A stretch of 64,000 nt of DNA from an uncultured Clostridia bacterium (GTDB lineage Bacteria; Bacillota; Clostridia; Oscillospirales; Acutalibacteraceae): NCBI GenBank assembly GCA_944384855.1, contig CALWUY010000050.1, forward strand, positions 1-64,000. Direction: 5' to 3'. How positions within the stretch are numbered: position 1 is the first letter of the stretch; each line of letters opens with the position of its first letter. Of the stretch, positions 16,640 to 27,847 are shown one piece after another. The notes under the pieces are model-generated. The model was not told where the DNA came from and did not search any database. It saw nothing but the letters and a program-made list of their open reading frames with translations. The translations under genes and the position numbers were made by a program.

Positions 16640-18435
16640 GTATGGACCAAACAACGGAACTTTTGGAAAACAGCGCAAAAGCCCGCGTACTGCATGTTGA
16701 AATCAAATGCGTAACTCCGCCTAACGACGAGCAGCTAAAAAAAATATGTGATCTGTTAAAGCTTGAGTACGATGCCGAAGAGGTAGAATGCGTAATAACA
16801 AAAGATGAATCGGTAGTAGGCGGATTCAATATTTTTGTAGGCGAGGACAACTACGACTGGAGTACGTTAGGACGTATCCGCCAGCTCAGAAAATCTCTGC
16901 AAAGATTAAAAAAAGAATACCGTCACGACAAAATCATATCGCTTCTGCGTGAAAGCATCGGAGGATTCGAACTTGACGCCGGACATCAGCAGGTAGGATT
17001 TGTAAAGTCGGTAGGAGACGGCATTGCGGTTATCGACGGCCTGCACGATGTGGAATACGGCGAGATTGTACTGTTTGACAGCGGATATAAAGGAATGGTA
17101 CAGGACATACGCTCAGACGGCACCACCGGTATAATACTCTTCGGAGGAGAGCAGGAAATATCTGAAGGTTCCCGTGTTTTAAGGACAAGAAGGACCGCCG
17201 GAATACCTATAAACAACCGTATTTTAGGCAGAATGATAGACCCGCTGGGAAAACCTATTGACGGGAAAGGTGAAATCGACGCCAAAAGGTACTTCCCCAT
17301 AGAACGTCCGGCACCGGCCATAATGGAAAGGAAATCGGTAAACAGGCCGCTTGAGACCGGTATACTTGCCATAGATTCCATGTTTCCTATAGGCAGAGGC
17401 CAGCGTGAGCTTATAATAGGCGACCGTCAGACCGGTAAGACCTCGGTTGCGGTAGATACGATACTTAACCAAAAAGGCAAAGATGTTGTCTGTATATATG
17501 TGGCTATCGGTCAGAAAGCAAGTTCTGTGGCAAAGGTAGTACATACGCTTGAAACAGCAGATGCGCTTGATTACACTGTTATAGTATCTTCACCCGCAAG
17601 CGACCCGGCGTCGCTGCAGTATATAGCGCCTTACGCGGGCTGTGCGGTTGCGGAGTACTTTATGCATCACGGACGTGATACGCTTATTATATACGACGAC
17701 TTATCAAAACATGCGGTAGCTTACAGAACGCTTTCGCTGCTGCTTGAGCGCGCTCCGGGACGTGAAGCATATCCGGGCGACGTATTCTATCTGCACTCAA
17801 GGCTGCTTGAGCGAGCGGCTCAGCTGTCGGACAGTCTGGGAGGCGGCAGCATGACGGCTCTGCCTATAGTGGAGACGCAGGCAGGCGACGTTTCGGCGTA
17901 CATACCTACAAATATAATCTCCATAACAGACGGTCAGATTTTTCTGGAAAGCGATCTGTTCTTTGCGGGACAGCGCCCGGCAGTAAATGTCGGTCTTTCG
18001 GTTTCACGTGTCGGCGGAGCTGCGCAGACTACCATTATGAAGAAATCGGTAGGTTCCATACGTCTTGACCTTGCGCAGTACCGTGAAATGCAGGTGTTTT
18101 CACAGTTCGGCGGCGACCTTGATGATCAGACGGTAAAAGACCTGAAATACGGAGCTTCTCTTATGCAGCTGCTGCGTCAGCCCAATCAGTCTCCGATGGC
18201 TCTCTGGGAACAGGTAGTCACACTTATCTGCGCTACCGGGCGCATGTTTGCCGAGATACCGTCGAAAGAGGTTAAAACAGCCCAGAAAAAACTGCTTAAC
18301 TACTTTGCGCACCAAAACGGCAAGTTGTGCATGAAAATTCAGCACGGAGAAACCTATTCGCCGGAGATCCGTGATGAAATAATCGCGGCCGCAGAAAACT
18401 TTTTCAAAACATCAACATATCAATACTTAAAATAA
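16636..18435 (+). CDS. atpA: F-type ATP synthase alpha subunit with fused delta C-terminal domain
   Basis: A 599-residue protein; alpha is usually ~505. Residues ~15-88 resemble the C-terminal domain of subunit delta: EIKCVTPPNDEQLKKI, then VVGGFNIFVG, then the helix LGRIRQLRKSL. Residues ~98-112 match the alpha N-terminal helix (KIISLLRESIGGFE) and from ~117 a complete alpha follows, with P-loop GDRQTGKT at 262-269, shifted ~93 residues from E. coli alpha. No separate delta gene exists in the operon (order a-c-b-alpha-gamma-beta-epsilon, b overlapping alpha). The delta N-terminal six-helix domain, which normally grips the alpha N-termini, is missing here. The fusion would put a b-binding domain on every alpha copy. 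Confidence 0.9.
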   Translation: MSMDQTTELLENSAKARVLHVEIKCVTPPNDEQLKKICDLLKLEYDAEEVECVITKDESVVGGFNIFVGEDNYDWSTLGRIRQLRKSLQRLKKEYRHDKIISLLRESIGGFELDAGHQQVGFVKSVGDGIAVIDGLHDVEYGEIVLFDSGYKGMVQDIRSDGTTGIILFGGEQEISEGSRVLRTRRTAGIPINNRILGRMIDPLGKPIDGKGEIDAKRYFPIERPAPAIMERKSVNRPLETGILAIDSMFPIGRGQRELIIGDRQTGKTSVAVDTILNQKGKDVVCIYVAIGQKASSVAKVVHTLETADALDYTVIVSSPASDPASLQYIAPYAGCAVAEYFMHHGRDTLIIYDDLSKHAVAYRTLSLLLERAPGREAYPGDVFYLHSRLLERAAQLSDSLGGGSMTALPIVETQAGDVSAYIPTNIISITDGQIFLESDLFFAGQRPAVNVGLSVSRVGGAAQTTIMKKSVGSIRLDLAQYREMQVFSQFGGDLDDQTVKDLKYGASLMQLLRQPNQSPMALWEQVVTLICATGRMFAEIPSKEVKTAQKKLLNYFAHQNGKLCMKIQHGETYSPEIRDEIIAAAENFFKTSTYQYLK

Positions 18436-18455
18436 TAACATAAAGGAGGAATAAT

Positions 18456-19346
18456 ATGCCAAGCGCGGTTGAATTAAAATCACGTATGCAGTCTATAAGC
18501 AAGACCAAAAAGGTAACCGACGCGATGTATATGATTTCCTCGGTCAAAATGCGTCAGGCAAAACGTGAGGTTTCAAACACCGAGCCTTATTTCAACGCTC
18601 TTTCTCAAAAAATAGGAGGACTGCTGAGGTACATTCCCGATACGCAGAATCGGTATTTTCACACCGAGCTTGCGGGCAGGATACACGCGCGGCACGGCAT
18701 ACTTCTAATCACATCCGACAAGGGACTTGCCGGAAGCTACAACCATTCGGCGATAGCTGTCGCGCAGGAATACATGTCCCGTCATCCCGAAACTGTGCTG
18801 TTTATAATAGGGGAATACGGCAGGCAGTATTTTACTTCTAAAAAAATACCTTTTGTGGAGGATTTTTACTGCTCTGCAAATGCCCCGAGTGTATGGGGAG
18901 CGCAGAAGATATGCGCGGTGCTTATGGAATATTTTGATGAAGGCAAGCTTGACGAGATAAATGTAATATTCACCGACTATAAAAACGGGCGTCCGAGCGA
19001 ATGCCGGCGCGCCTGTCTGATACCTCTCGATAAAAGTATTTTCAGGAACAAGACGGATGAGAACGATATCGGTCATACCGGATATAAAGAGTTTATTCCC
19101 GATGCCGAAACGGTGCTTTCGGAGATAGTCCCGAGTTATATTACCGGGTCGCTGTACAGCTATCTTGTTGACAGCTACTGCAGTGAGCAGGAGGCTCGTA
19201 TGACCGCAATGAAAACTGCCGGAGACAATGCCGAAGATATGCTGAAATCTTTAAAATCACAGTATAACAGCATACGCCAGTCTGCAATCACCCGTGAAAT
19301 GACCGAAATAACATCAGGTGAAAAAGCACTTAAGAAAAAAACGTGA
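18456..19346 (+). CDS. atpG: F-type ATP synthase gamma subunit
   Basis: A 296-residue rotor subunit. The N-terminal helix MPSAVELKSRMQSISKTKKV and the C-terminal helix with MTAMKTAGDNAEDML are standard, and LLITSDKGLAGSYN marks the Rossmann core. ATG 18456 follows AAGGAGG. Both coiled-coil termini that fill the alpha/beta ring are intact. Confidence 0.93.
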   Translation: MPSAVELKSRMQSISKTKKVTDAMYMISSVKMRQAKREVSNTEPYFNALSQKIGGLLRYIPDTQNRYFHTELAGRIHARHGILLITSDKGLAGSYNHSAIAVAQEYMSRHPETVLFIIGEYGRQYFTSKKIPFVEDFYCSANAPSVWGAQKICAVLMEYFDEGKLDEINVIFTDYKNGRPSECRRACLIPLDKSIFRNKTDENDIGHTGYKEFIPDAETVLSEIVPSYITGSLYSYLVDSYCSEQEARMTAMKTAGDNAEDMLKSLKSQYNSIRQSAITREMTEITSGEKALKKKT

Positions 19347-20771
<1,425 letters not shown>

Positions 20772-20775
20772 TACA

Positions 20776-21195
20776 ATGAATACATTCAAACTTGAAATAA
20801 TATCTCCCGAAAGAATATTTTACAGCGGTGAATGCCAGAAGCTCGTAATGCCGATAGACGACGGTATGATGGGCATACTGGCAAACCACATGCCTTTCAG
20901 CGTGGCGCTGTTTGACGGTGAAGTCTCTTTTACCAAGCCTGACGGCGAAACGGTCGTATGCTCGGTAATGCGGGGGATGGTTGATATGGAAAACAACCAT
21001 CTGCAGATACTCTGCGAATCGGCGCTGGCTCCCGACGAAATAGACGAACAGGCAGAAAAGCGGCTAATGGACCAAGCCTTGCAGGAGCTTAAAAAGAAAC
21101 AGAGCCAGCGTGATTTTGCTATCTGGCAAATGACATTTCAGCATGCGCTCAATAACCTTAAGGTAAAAGGCAAATCGTCACAAATAAATCTATAA
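20776..21195 (+). CDS. atpC: F-type ATP synthase epsilon subunit
   Basis: A 139-residue subunit with an N-terminal beta-sandwich (LEIISPERIFYSGE, GILANHMPF) and a C-terminal helical hairpin. The start is ATG 20776 with GGAG nine bases upstream; the frame is open slightly further upstream into atpD without support. It couples rotor and F1 and may inhibit ATP hydrolysis. Last gene of the operon. Confidence 0.92.
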   Translation: MNTFKLEIISPERIFYSGECQKLVMPIDDGMMGILANHMPFSVALFDGEVSFTKPDGETVVCSVMRGMVDMENNHLQILCESALAPDEIDEQAEKRLMDQALQELKKKQSQRDFAIWQMTFQHALNNLKVKGKSSQINL

Positions 21196-21214
21196 TAATA
21201 TTAATATGCAGATT

Positions 21215-21251
21215 CAGTGCAAACTACCGGATGTTCCGGTAGTTTGCACTG
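21215..21251. terminator. 17-bp hairpin after the ATP synthase operon
   Basis: A perfect 17-bp stem (21215-21231 with 21235-21251) and a TGT loop. There is no T-run behind it, so it is either an unusual terminator or the first of three palindromes in this intergenic stretch. Confidence 0.6.
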
Positions 21252-21385
21252 CGGCTTATGGAAAAGCGCTCCGAAGCTGCGGGGTCATATTCCCGCTGAA
21301 TTTGTGGACAAGGCGGTCAATCTCTCAAAGCGCTTGGCTGCTCTCTTTCTGATTTCTAAGCGTTTCTTCTCTCAAAGCCGAAATG

Positions 21386-21415
21386 GGCGGGAAGCCGTTT
21401 CAGGGCTTTCCCGCC
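21386..21415. repeat. GC-rich hairpin, second of three
   Basis: Stem of eleven pairs with one bulged T (GGCGGGAA opposite TTCCCGCC, then GCC opposite GGC). The region 21196-21511 shows no gene; it holds this and the two neighbouring hairpins. Confidence 0.6.
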
Positions 21416-21435
21416 TTGATTATCCTTTATCAAAG

Positions 21436-21482
21436 ACGGTCAGGCTGAACGGCGCATAAAATGCGCCGTTCGGCCTGACCGT
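21436..21482. repeat. 22-bp hairpin, third of three
   Basis: 21436-21457 pairs with 21461-21482 around an AAA loop; the only non-Watson-Crick pair is a G-T. The near-perfect pairing suggests selection or recent origin. It lies just after the minus-strand deaminase fragment. Confidence 0.65.
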
Positions 21483-21511
21483 TGACTGGCTCGGCTGGCT
21501 TTGCTAATAAC

Positions 21512-21715
21512 TTACTTCCACCAATCAGGAATTAGGGTTTTTAGCTTCGCCACCTGTTTTGTTTCATAGTCATGCAGAACTTCTATTTCTCCCGCCGCTT
21601 TATCTAACTGCATCATAAATTCTCGGCAGGCTCCACACGGCATGCCTGCTTTTCCGTCTGGCATAACAGCGACTATTTTTATGATTTGGCTTCCCCCGTT
21701 ACCATCCGGCCCCAA
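21512..21715 (-). pseudogene. Cytidine deaminase-like, C-terminal fragment
   Basis: About 65 codons encoding the end of a cytidine-deaminase-family protein with the zinc-binding PCGACREF motif and a C-terminal LKTLIPDWW. The N-terminal half with the HAE motif is absent. The fragment overlaps the broken end of the nucleosidase gene in another frame, so a deletion seems to have joined the two. The TTG that opens the frame has no convincing ribosome site. Confidence 0.65.
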
Positions 21716-22137
21716 ACTACCTTTTCAGGGAGCACGAGTTTGTCAACAGCGGACTTTGACAGATTTACCAGCTTTGGATCTGCCGCAAAAAACACCGATT
21801 TCATCCACGGATGAAACTCCGTCAAAATGTCCGGTGCAACATCGTGGTAACAAACTTCAGTGGAGATGACTGTATCAAATATTTCAAGTTCCGGCTCCAT
21901 ACCGCCCGCCGTCCCTGAATTGATAATTATATCCACGCAAAATACATCTGCCAAAAGCTGTGCCGCTATGGCGGCGTTTACTTTGCACACGCCGGAAAAC
22001 AGAGCTACAACTTCTATGCCGTCAATCTGTCCGGCATAAAATTTCAGCATAGCTTTTTCCGTCATCTTACAGTTATTTATCAATGGCAAAAATGGGGCAA
22101 GCTCTTGGTCACCCGCACATATAATTCCGATTTTCAT
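21679..22137 (-). pseudogene. MTA/SAH nucleosidase-like, 3' truncated
   Basis: A 152-residue product against ~230 for the family. It starts well: ATG 22137 after AGGAGG, then MKIGIICAGDQELAPF, SGVCKVNAA, and INSGTAGGM. It ends at GRMVTGEAKS, just where the family continues with the region containing the catalytic Asp, so it should be inactive. The remainder is replaced by the deaminase fragment. Full-length members hydrolyse methylthioadenosine and S-adenosylhomocysteine. Confidence 0.75.
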
Positions 22138-22270
22138 GGATTACGTCCTCCTATGCTTTAACGCTTATGATTGGCAAGATCTCTTGCATTATACTATAGG
22201 AATCCTTTTTTATTCATAGGCAAATGCCTCTTTTCAACCACCCGCTTAAATCGGGTTCTTAATACAATAG

Positions 22271-22309
22271 AAAACATCTGAGCCTTCTGAAATGCGGCTC
22301 AGATGTTTT
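22271..22309. terminator. Terminator downstream of phoR
   Basis: A 14-bp stem (22271-22284 with 22296-22309) carrying CTGAGCC/GGCTCAG and A/T flanks on both sides. It ends the minus-strand phosphate operon. The interval 22138-22325 otherwise holds no gene. Confidence 0.8.
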
Positions 22310-22325
22310 TTTATAATATACTAAT

Positions 22326-23978
22326 CTATAAAGGCAGTATAACTCTTATTCGGGTGCCTCTGCCTTCCTTGCTATCAAGTTCAATGCTGCCTTCATGCAG
22401 AATGACTGCCCTCTTGACTATTGAAAGTCCAAGACCGGTTCCTCCGGTTTTTTTTGAATGACTTTTATCCACTCTGTAAAACCGTTCAAAAACTTTTTCC
22501 GTATCCTCGGGAGGTATTCCTATTCCGGTATCGGAAACTTCAATAACCGCATTTCCCGATTCCTTTTTAACCCGAATATTTACCTTTCCGCCGACGGTAT
22601 TATACCGTACTGCATTATCACACAGATTATAAATTATCTCATAAATATATCTGCGAACGCCGGGTATCGTAATGTTGTCGGCATCAAGCGCAATCGTAAT
22701 GTTTCTTGAGGCGGCTGCGTCGCTGAGCACCTCCGCAGCCTCACGGGCCACCGCGCTTAAATCTACCGGTTCTTTCATTTCATCTGCCTTTTCATCCAGC
22801 TGAGACAGCCTTATAATGTCATTTATAAGACTTAAAAGGCGTGTTGCCTCAGTCTTGATGTTACCGACGAATCTGGGTATGTCCTCATCCCTTACCAGCC
22901 CGTTTTCCAAAAGCTCTGCCGAACCGATAATAGACTGAAGAGGCGTTTTAAGTTCATGAGATACATTTGCGGTAAACTCTCTGCGGTTTTGTTCCGCATT
23001 AGCCTTTTCGGTGATATCAAACGCAAGGATAAGCGTTCCTACCGCCTTCTTCTCAGCCTCAATCCTGCTTATATTGAACTGATATATTTTTCCGTTCTTT
23101 GTAAGTACGGTCTGAGAATGTCCCCGTGTCTCAGCCTGCTGGATGGCGTGACTTATCTCGGTAGAGCGTTCAAGCGTCAGAAAATCTCTGCCTACCGGTT
23201 GCTGCTCTACCGAAAAAACATTTTCGGCCGCACTGTTCATGGCGATAACAGTTCCCTTTTGGTTCAACAGCACCAAACCTTCGCTCATAGACGATATAAT
23301 CTGGCTGAATTCTTCGTTTTTCCGGCGCATCTCTTCCAGATTCCGACTGATCTCCTTATGCTGACGGTGTATCTTTGTAAGCATAGGAGAAAGTTCCTCA
23401 TAAATATTATTTTCAGTCGGATTGTCAAGGTCCAAATTTTCAAGCGGCGCTGTAATACGTTTTGACATCCGGTTTGAGACAAAAAGCGATACCGTAACGG
23501 CTATAGCAGTAATTATCAGGTTCATCGGCAGTACCCGGAAAAACGCCCCGCCTGCGGTCAATTGATTTACCGAAACCCTCAGAACATCGTTGTTGTCAAG
23601 CTTAACCGCTTCGTAAAAGGTTTTTTGGGTCAGCGTGGACGAATATCTGGCGCTGCTGCCATGGCCGTACCGGAGCGCCTCTTTTACTTCCTCCCGGTCG
23701 GAATGATTGTCCATTTGAGCGGCGTCGGCGTTTGTATCGTACAAAACTGTTCCGTCCTGTGATATAACGGTAAAACGGTATTGATCCCAGCCCACGCCGT
23801 CAAGATAATCCACACCTATTTCATTTACGCCTTTTGCCGCCAGATTAAGCTCTGAAGTAAGCCTTTGTGCCTGTTCGCTGTTGAAATAGCTGTATAAAAA
23901 GGCAGTGGAGATGACCGAACTCAGCACCAAAACCATAAGTGACACCAAAACCAGCGAATGAAAAATCTTTTTTCTCAT
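22326..23978 (-). CDS. phoR: Phosphate sensor histidine kinase PhoR
   Basis: A 550-residue membrane kinase. Two membrane helices (about 8-30 and 150-170) flank an extracellular sensor domain, followed by a PAS domain (about 220-325), the HisKA box with phospho-accepting His341 in SHELKTPL, and an ATPase domain with the N, G1 (DTGIGIP) and G2 (GTGLGLSI) boxes. It overlaps phoB by ATGA. It phosphorylates PhoB under phosphate limitation. Confidence 0.92.
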   Translation of the reverse strand: MRKKIFHSLVLVSLMVLVLSSVISTAFLYSYFNSEQAQRLTSELNLAAKGVNEIGVDYLDGVGWDQYRFTVISQDGTVLYDTNADAAQMDNHSDREEVKEALRYGHGSSARYSSTLTQKTFYEAVKLDNNDVLRVSVNQLTAGGAFFRVLPMNLIITAIAVTVSLFVSNRMSKRITAPLENLDLDNPTENNIYEELSPMLTKIHRQHKEISRNLEEMRRKNEEFSQIISSMSEGLVLLNQKGTVIAMNSAAENVFSVEQQPVGRDFLTLERSTEISHAIQQAETRGHSQTVLTKNGKIYQFNISRIEAEKKAVGTLILAFDITEKANAEQNRREFTANVSHELKTPLQSIIGSAELLENGLVRDEDIPRFVGNIKTEATRLLSLINDIIRLSQLDEKADEMKEPVDLSAVAREAAEVLSDAAASRNITIALDADNITIPGVRRYIYEIIYNLCDNAVRYNTVGGKVNIRVKKESGNAVIEVSDTGIGIPPEDTEKVFERFYRVDKSHSKKTGGTGLGLSIVKRAVILHEGSIELDSKEGRGTRIRVILPL

Positions 23979-24646
23979 ACTTCACTCTCCAATCGGTACC
24001 CAACTCCTATAACAGTTTTGATCTGACCTCCGGCCGAGCCGAGTTTATGGCGGAGGGTCTTAATATGCATATCAACCGTGCGGGTTTCTCCTGCGTAATC
24101 TATACCCCAAATTTCACTCATAAGTTTGTCACGGCTGAAAACGATGTTTTTATTTTTCATCAAAAGCGACAGCAATTTGAACTCTTTATATGTAAGGAGC
24201 ACTTTTTTGCCGTCTGCTGTTACGGTATGCTCCTCCTCATTTAAAGTTATACTGCCGGCAGTAATTACCGGACTCTCGCTTTTTGAAGTCCTGCGCAGCA
24301 CCGCGCTTACGCGAGCTACCATTTCCATCACTCCGAAAGGCTTTACAATATAGTCATCTGCCCCGAGGTTGAGTCCGCTTATTTTATCTATTTCGCTCCC
24401 CTTTGCCGTAGCCATAATAACCGGAATATCCCTGTATTCCGGTGCAGAACGCAGCCGTTTCAAAATTTCAAGGCCGTCCTCTCCGGGAAGCATTACATCA
24501 AGCAGTATAAGCTGCGGTATCTCTTGACTTAAAGCCTCAAACAAGGCTGATCCGCTTTCAAAACCGCGCGCTTCAAATCCGGTTTGCTCTAATGTATAAA
24601 CCTCTATATCGCGGATTGTACTGTCATCGTCCACACAGTAAACCAT
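23975..24646 (-). CDS. phoB: Phosphate response regulator PhoB/PhoP
   Basis: A 223-residue OmpR-type regulator: receiver domain with phospho-accepting Asp50 (LLDVMLPGEDG) and a C-terminal winged helix ending in TVIGVGYRLE. It lies between phoU and phoR with a 3-bp gap and an overlap respectively. It probably binds the TTACAC repeats upstream of pstS. Confidence 0.93.
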   Translation of the reverse strand: MVYCVDDDSTIRDIEVYTLEQTGFEARGFESGSALFEALSQEIPQLILLDVMLPGEDGLEILKRLRSAPEYRDIPVIMATAKGSEIDKISGLNLGADDYIVKPFGVMEMVARVSAVLRRTSKSESPVITAGSITLNEEEHTVTADGKKVLLTYKEFKLLSLLMKNKNIVFSRDKLMSEIWGIDYAGETRTVDMHIKTLRHKLGSAGGQIKTVIGVGYRLESEV

Positions 24647-24649
24647 AAA

Positions 24650-25294
24650 CTACTCTCCCTTGTGAACTCCGGTAAAAGAATATTCTACCCATTCCGAAAT
24701 ATTTACGGCATGATCGCCTATACGCTCAAAATATTTTGCTATCATCAAAAGGTCTATGACAGATTCGCCGTCAGCAGAGTTCTGAGAAATCATTTCGATC
24801 AGATTTTTTCTGATTCTCACAAAACATTCATCCATAATATCGTCCTGCTTGGGAACACAGAGCGCCAACTGCAAATCTTTTTTGACAAAGGCGTCTATAC
24901 TGTCAGTGACCATTTTGCATGCGGTTTGCGCCATTAATTTAAAATCCGGAAGGGCTATCTCCGGCATTCCGCCTAAAAGAGGTATTATTTCGGCTATATC
25001 TTCCGACTGATCTCCTATCCTCTCCATATCGGTTATCATTTTAAGCGCGGCGGAAATCTGACGAAGATCCCTTGCCACAGGCTGCTGCTGCAGAAGCAGC
25101 TTGAGACAAATCGACTCAATTTCCCGTTCCATTTCATCGACTTCATGTCCGCTTGAAATTATTTCCTGAGCGCCTTTGCGGTCACCGTTTATTAGCGCAG
25201 AAGCACAAAGGGCAATAAACCTTTCACAGAGCGCTCCCATTTCTATCATTTTCTGATTAAGATGTAAAAGCTGTTCGTCAAACTTATTCCTCAT
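24650..25294 (-). CDS. phoU: Phosphate signalling protein PhoU
   Basis: A 214-residue all-helical protein with two PhoU repeats; the E/D-x3-D metal motifs appear in MITDMERIGDQSEDIAE and AKYFERIGDHAVNISEW. It links Pst transport to PhoR signalling. Its start overlaps the pstB stop (TAATG). Confidence 0.94.
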   Translation of the reverse strand: MRNKFDEQLLHLNQKMIEMGALCERFIALCASALINGDRKGAQEIISSGHEVDEMEREIESICLKLLLQQQPVARDLRQISAALKMITDMERIGDQSEDIAEIIPLLGGMPEIALPDFKLMAQTACKMVTDSIDAFVKKDLQLALCVPKQDDIMDECFVRIRKNLIEMISQNSADGESVIDLLMIAKYFERIGDHAVNISEWVEYSFTGVHKGE

Positions 25295-26046
25295 TATCCA
25301 AACCTTCCCGTAACGTAATCCTCTGTCTTTTTGTTCGCAGGCGTAGAAAATATAACTTCAGTGCTCCCGTATTCAACAAGTTCTCCCAAAAGGAAAAACG
25401 CCGTGTTGTCCGAAATTCTCAGAGCCTGCTGCATATTATGGGTGACTATAATTATGGTATATTTTTCCTTAAGCTCGACTGCCAGATCTTCTATCTTTGA
25501 GGTGGAAATAGGGTCAAGCGCGCTGGTAGGTTCATCCATAAGCAGAACCTTGGGTTTTACGGCTAAAGCTCTTGCAATGCAAAGTCTCTGCTGCTGTCCT
25601 CCCGACAGACCCAAAGCGCTTTTTTTCAGCCTGTCTTTAACTTCGTCCCATATAGCCGCGCCTCTCAGTGATTCCTCTACTATCTCGTCAAGCTTGACCT
25701 TGTTTTTTATGCCATGTGTCCTGGGGCCGTAAGCTATATTGTCGTATATGCTCATAGGAAAAGGATTGGGTTTCTGAAAAACCATACCGATTTCTTTTCT
25801 CAGCTCGCTTACATCCACATCCTTCGAAAAAATATTGTTATCGCCGTATTTGATTTCTCCGGTAATCTTAACTCCGTCCACCAGATCGTTCATTCGGTTA
25901 AGAGTTTTTAAAAATGTAGACTTCCCGCAGCCTGAAGGTCCTATAAGTGCGGTAATGGAATTTTCCTCAATATCTATCGAAACATTTTTTAAGGCCTGGT
26001 TAGTATTATACCACAGATTCAGGTTTTTTACAGTAATTATTTTCAT
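25294..26046 (-). CDS. pstB: Phosphate ABC transporter ATPase PstB
   Basis: A 250-residue ABC ATPase: Walker [10 protein letters not shown] at about residue 34, signature LSGGQQQR, Walker [13 protein letters not shown], and switch His in IIVTHNM. It overlaps pstA by ATGA. Confidence 0.95.
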   Translation of the reverse strand: MKIITVKNLNLWYNTNQALKNVSIDIEENSITALIGPSGCGKSTFLKTLNRMNDLVDGVKITGEIKYGDNNIFSKDVDVSELRKEIGMVFQKPNPFPMSIYDNIAYGPRTHGIKNKVKLDEIVEESLRGAAIWDEVKDRLKKSALGLSGGQQQRLCIARALAVKPKVLLMDEPTSALDPISTSKIEDLAVELKEKYTIIIVTHNMQQALRISDNTAFFLLGELVEYGSTEVIFSTPANKKTEDYVTGRFG

Positions 26047-26903
26047 TTATTTCTCCTACTTTTAAAGTATTTGCCCGCAAGAGATGCCGATATATTAATT
26101 ATCAGGGTAAGAACGATGAGAATTGCAGCTATCACAAAAGCAACCTCGAATTCCCCCTGTTCCTTGGCATACACATAAAGCGCCACGGTAAGAGTCGCGC
26201 CGGAACTCGAAAGTCCCTCAAAAATGCCGTTGAGCGCGTGTCCGAATCCGGCGGTGAAAAGCAGTGCCGCGGATTCCCCGACTATACGTCCGACAGATAA
26301 AATACACCCTGTAACTATTCCGTCCACACATTCCGGAAGAACAATGGTGCGTATAACTCTCCATTTTCCCGCTCCCAGTCCGAACGCTCCCTCTTTATAA
26401 CCTTTGGGTACAGTCTTGAGGCTTTCCTGAGTGGTTCTCATAATAGTCGGAAGATTCATAATAACCAGAGTCAGCGCACCTGCCATAAGAGAAGTTCCGA
26501 ATCCTAAAAACTGGCAGAAAAACAGCATACCTACCAAACCGTATATAATCGACGGTATACCCGAAAGAGTTTCAGCGGCAAACTCTATGGCACGTACTAC
26601 CTTAGGATTTTTAGCATACTCCGTAAGGTATACCGCGGCGCCTGCTCCCAGCGGCAACACTATAACAAGCGCGGCGAAAATTATATATACCGTATTTAAA
26701 ATATCAGGCAGAATACCGATTTTATTTTGGAGATAACTGGGTTTTGTGGATATCAGCTCCCATGTGATATTAGGAACTCCCTTTGCCAGCACATATACTA
26801 TAATAAACACGACAAGTGCACAAGTCACCGCCGCGGACAAATACATAAGGGCTTTCAAAACCGCAATATTAAACCGTCTTTTCTTTGAAACCTTACCTAA
26901 CAT
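26043..26903 (-). CDS. pstA: Phosphate ABC transporter permease PstA
   Basis: A 286-residue permease with six predicted helices and the EAA-like loop [23 protein letters not shown] 26903 has AAAGGGGGAA upstream, which lies in the end of pstC. Confidence 0.94.
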   Translation of the reverse strand: MLGKVSKKRRFNIAVLKALMYLSAAVTCALVVFIIVYVLAKGVPNITWELISTKPSYLQNKIGILPDILNTVYIIFAALVIVLPLGAGAAVYLTEYAKNPKVVRAIEFAAETLSGIPSIIYGLVGMLFFCQFLGFGTSLMAGALTLVIMNLPTIMRTTQESLKTVPKGYKEGAFGLGAGKWRVIRTIVLPECVDGIVTGCILSVGRIVGESAALLFTAGFGHALNGIFEGLSSSGATLTVALYVYAKEQGEFEVAFVIAAILIVLTLIINISASLAGKYFKSRRNK

Positions 26904-26904
26904 T

Positions 26905-27783
26905 TTAATTTTCCCCCTTTCTTTTTTTCAGAAAGAAGTTGAGTACGGCGTTTATTATCATTATGAAAATGAAAAGCACAAGCGCTATTGAAAAGAGCGC
27001 CTGACGGTGCAGGCTTCCTCCTGCGGCGTAAGCCATTTCACTTGATACCGCCGTGGTAAGAAAACGCACGCTCTGAAAGAGACTCGGCATATTGGCAACA
27101 TTTCCCGAAACCATTATTACCGCCATTGCCTCTCCTATAGCGCGGCCGACTCCCAGCGCCACCGCCGCGGCTATTCCGCTTTTAGCGGCAGGCAGAGATA
27201 TCCTGAAATATGTTTCAACCGGTTTTGCTCCTAAAGCCAGTGAACCTTCCTCATATTCCTTAGGAACTGCCTCAAGCGAAGTGAGCGACACATTTATAAT
27301 AGACGGCAGTACCATTACACTTAAAACAATAATTGCAGACAGTAGGCTTGCGCCGTCCGGAATATTGAATGCTACGCGTACTAACGGCACCAGAACCAGC
27401 ATACCCACAAGACCGTACACAACCGAAGGAATACCTGCAAGAAGGCTTACCGCCGTACTTACCAGACTTTTAATCCTCCGATTAGCCATTTTCGAAAGAT
27501 AGACCGCCGTAAATATCCCGATAGGCGTTCCTATCAGCACCGCTCCGGCTGTACCGTAAATGCTGGTCAGAATAAACGGGAGTATTCCGAACTCCTGCGG
27601 TGTTTTGGTCGGAGCCCAGTTTTTGCCGAAAAAGAAATCCGTAAAGCCTATTTCCTTTATTGCCGGTATACCCGAAATAATCAGATAAATACTTATCAGC
27701 AAAACAAATGCCACCGTTATAAGTCCGAGTATCAAAAAAATTCCGTAAACGGTATTTTCTATTATTCTTGACTTGTTTTTCAT
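26905..27783 (-). CDS. pstC: Phosphate ABC transporter permease PstC
   Basis: A 292-residue permease with six helices and the coupling loop EGSLALGAKPVETYFRISLP. ATG 27783 follows GGGGAA. It forms the channel with PstA. Confidence 0.94.
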   Translation of the reverse strand: MKNKSRIIENTVYGIFLILGLITVAFVLLISIYLIISGIPAIKEIGFTDFFFGKNWAPTKTPQEFGILPFILTSIYGTAGAVLIGTPIGIFTAVYLSKMANRRIKSLVSTAVSLLAGIPSVVYGLVGMLVLVPLVRVAFNIPDGASLLSAIIVLSVMVLPSIINVSLTSLEAVPKEYEEGSLALGAKPVETYFRISLPAAKSGIAAAVALGVGRAIGEAMAVIMVSGNVANMPSLFQSVRFLTTAVSSEMAYAAGGSLHRQALFSIALVLFIFIMIINAVLNFFLKKRKGEN

Positions 27784-27847
27784 ATATTTTTACGTTCCCC
27801 ACAAAATGATATAAGCGGCGGGCAATCCCCGCCGCTCAGCCGTTTTT

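Noticed and set aside
21217..21459. An 80-codon plus-strand reading frame after atpC
   Set aside because: It runs through two of the long hairpins, has no ribosome site and no recognisable protein pattern.
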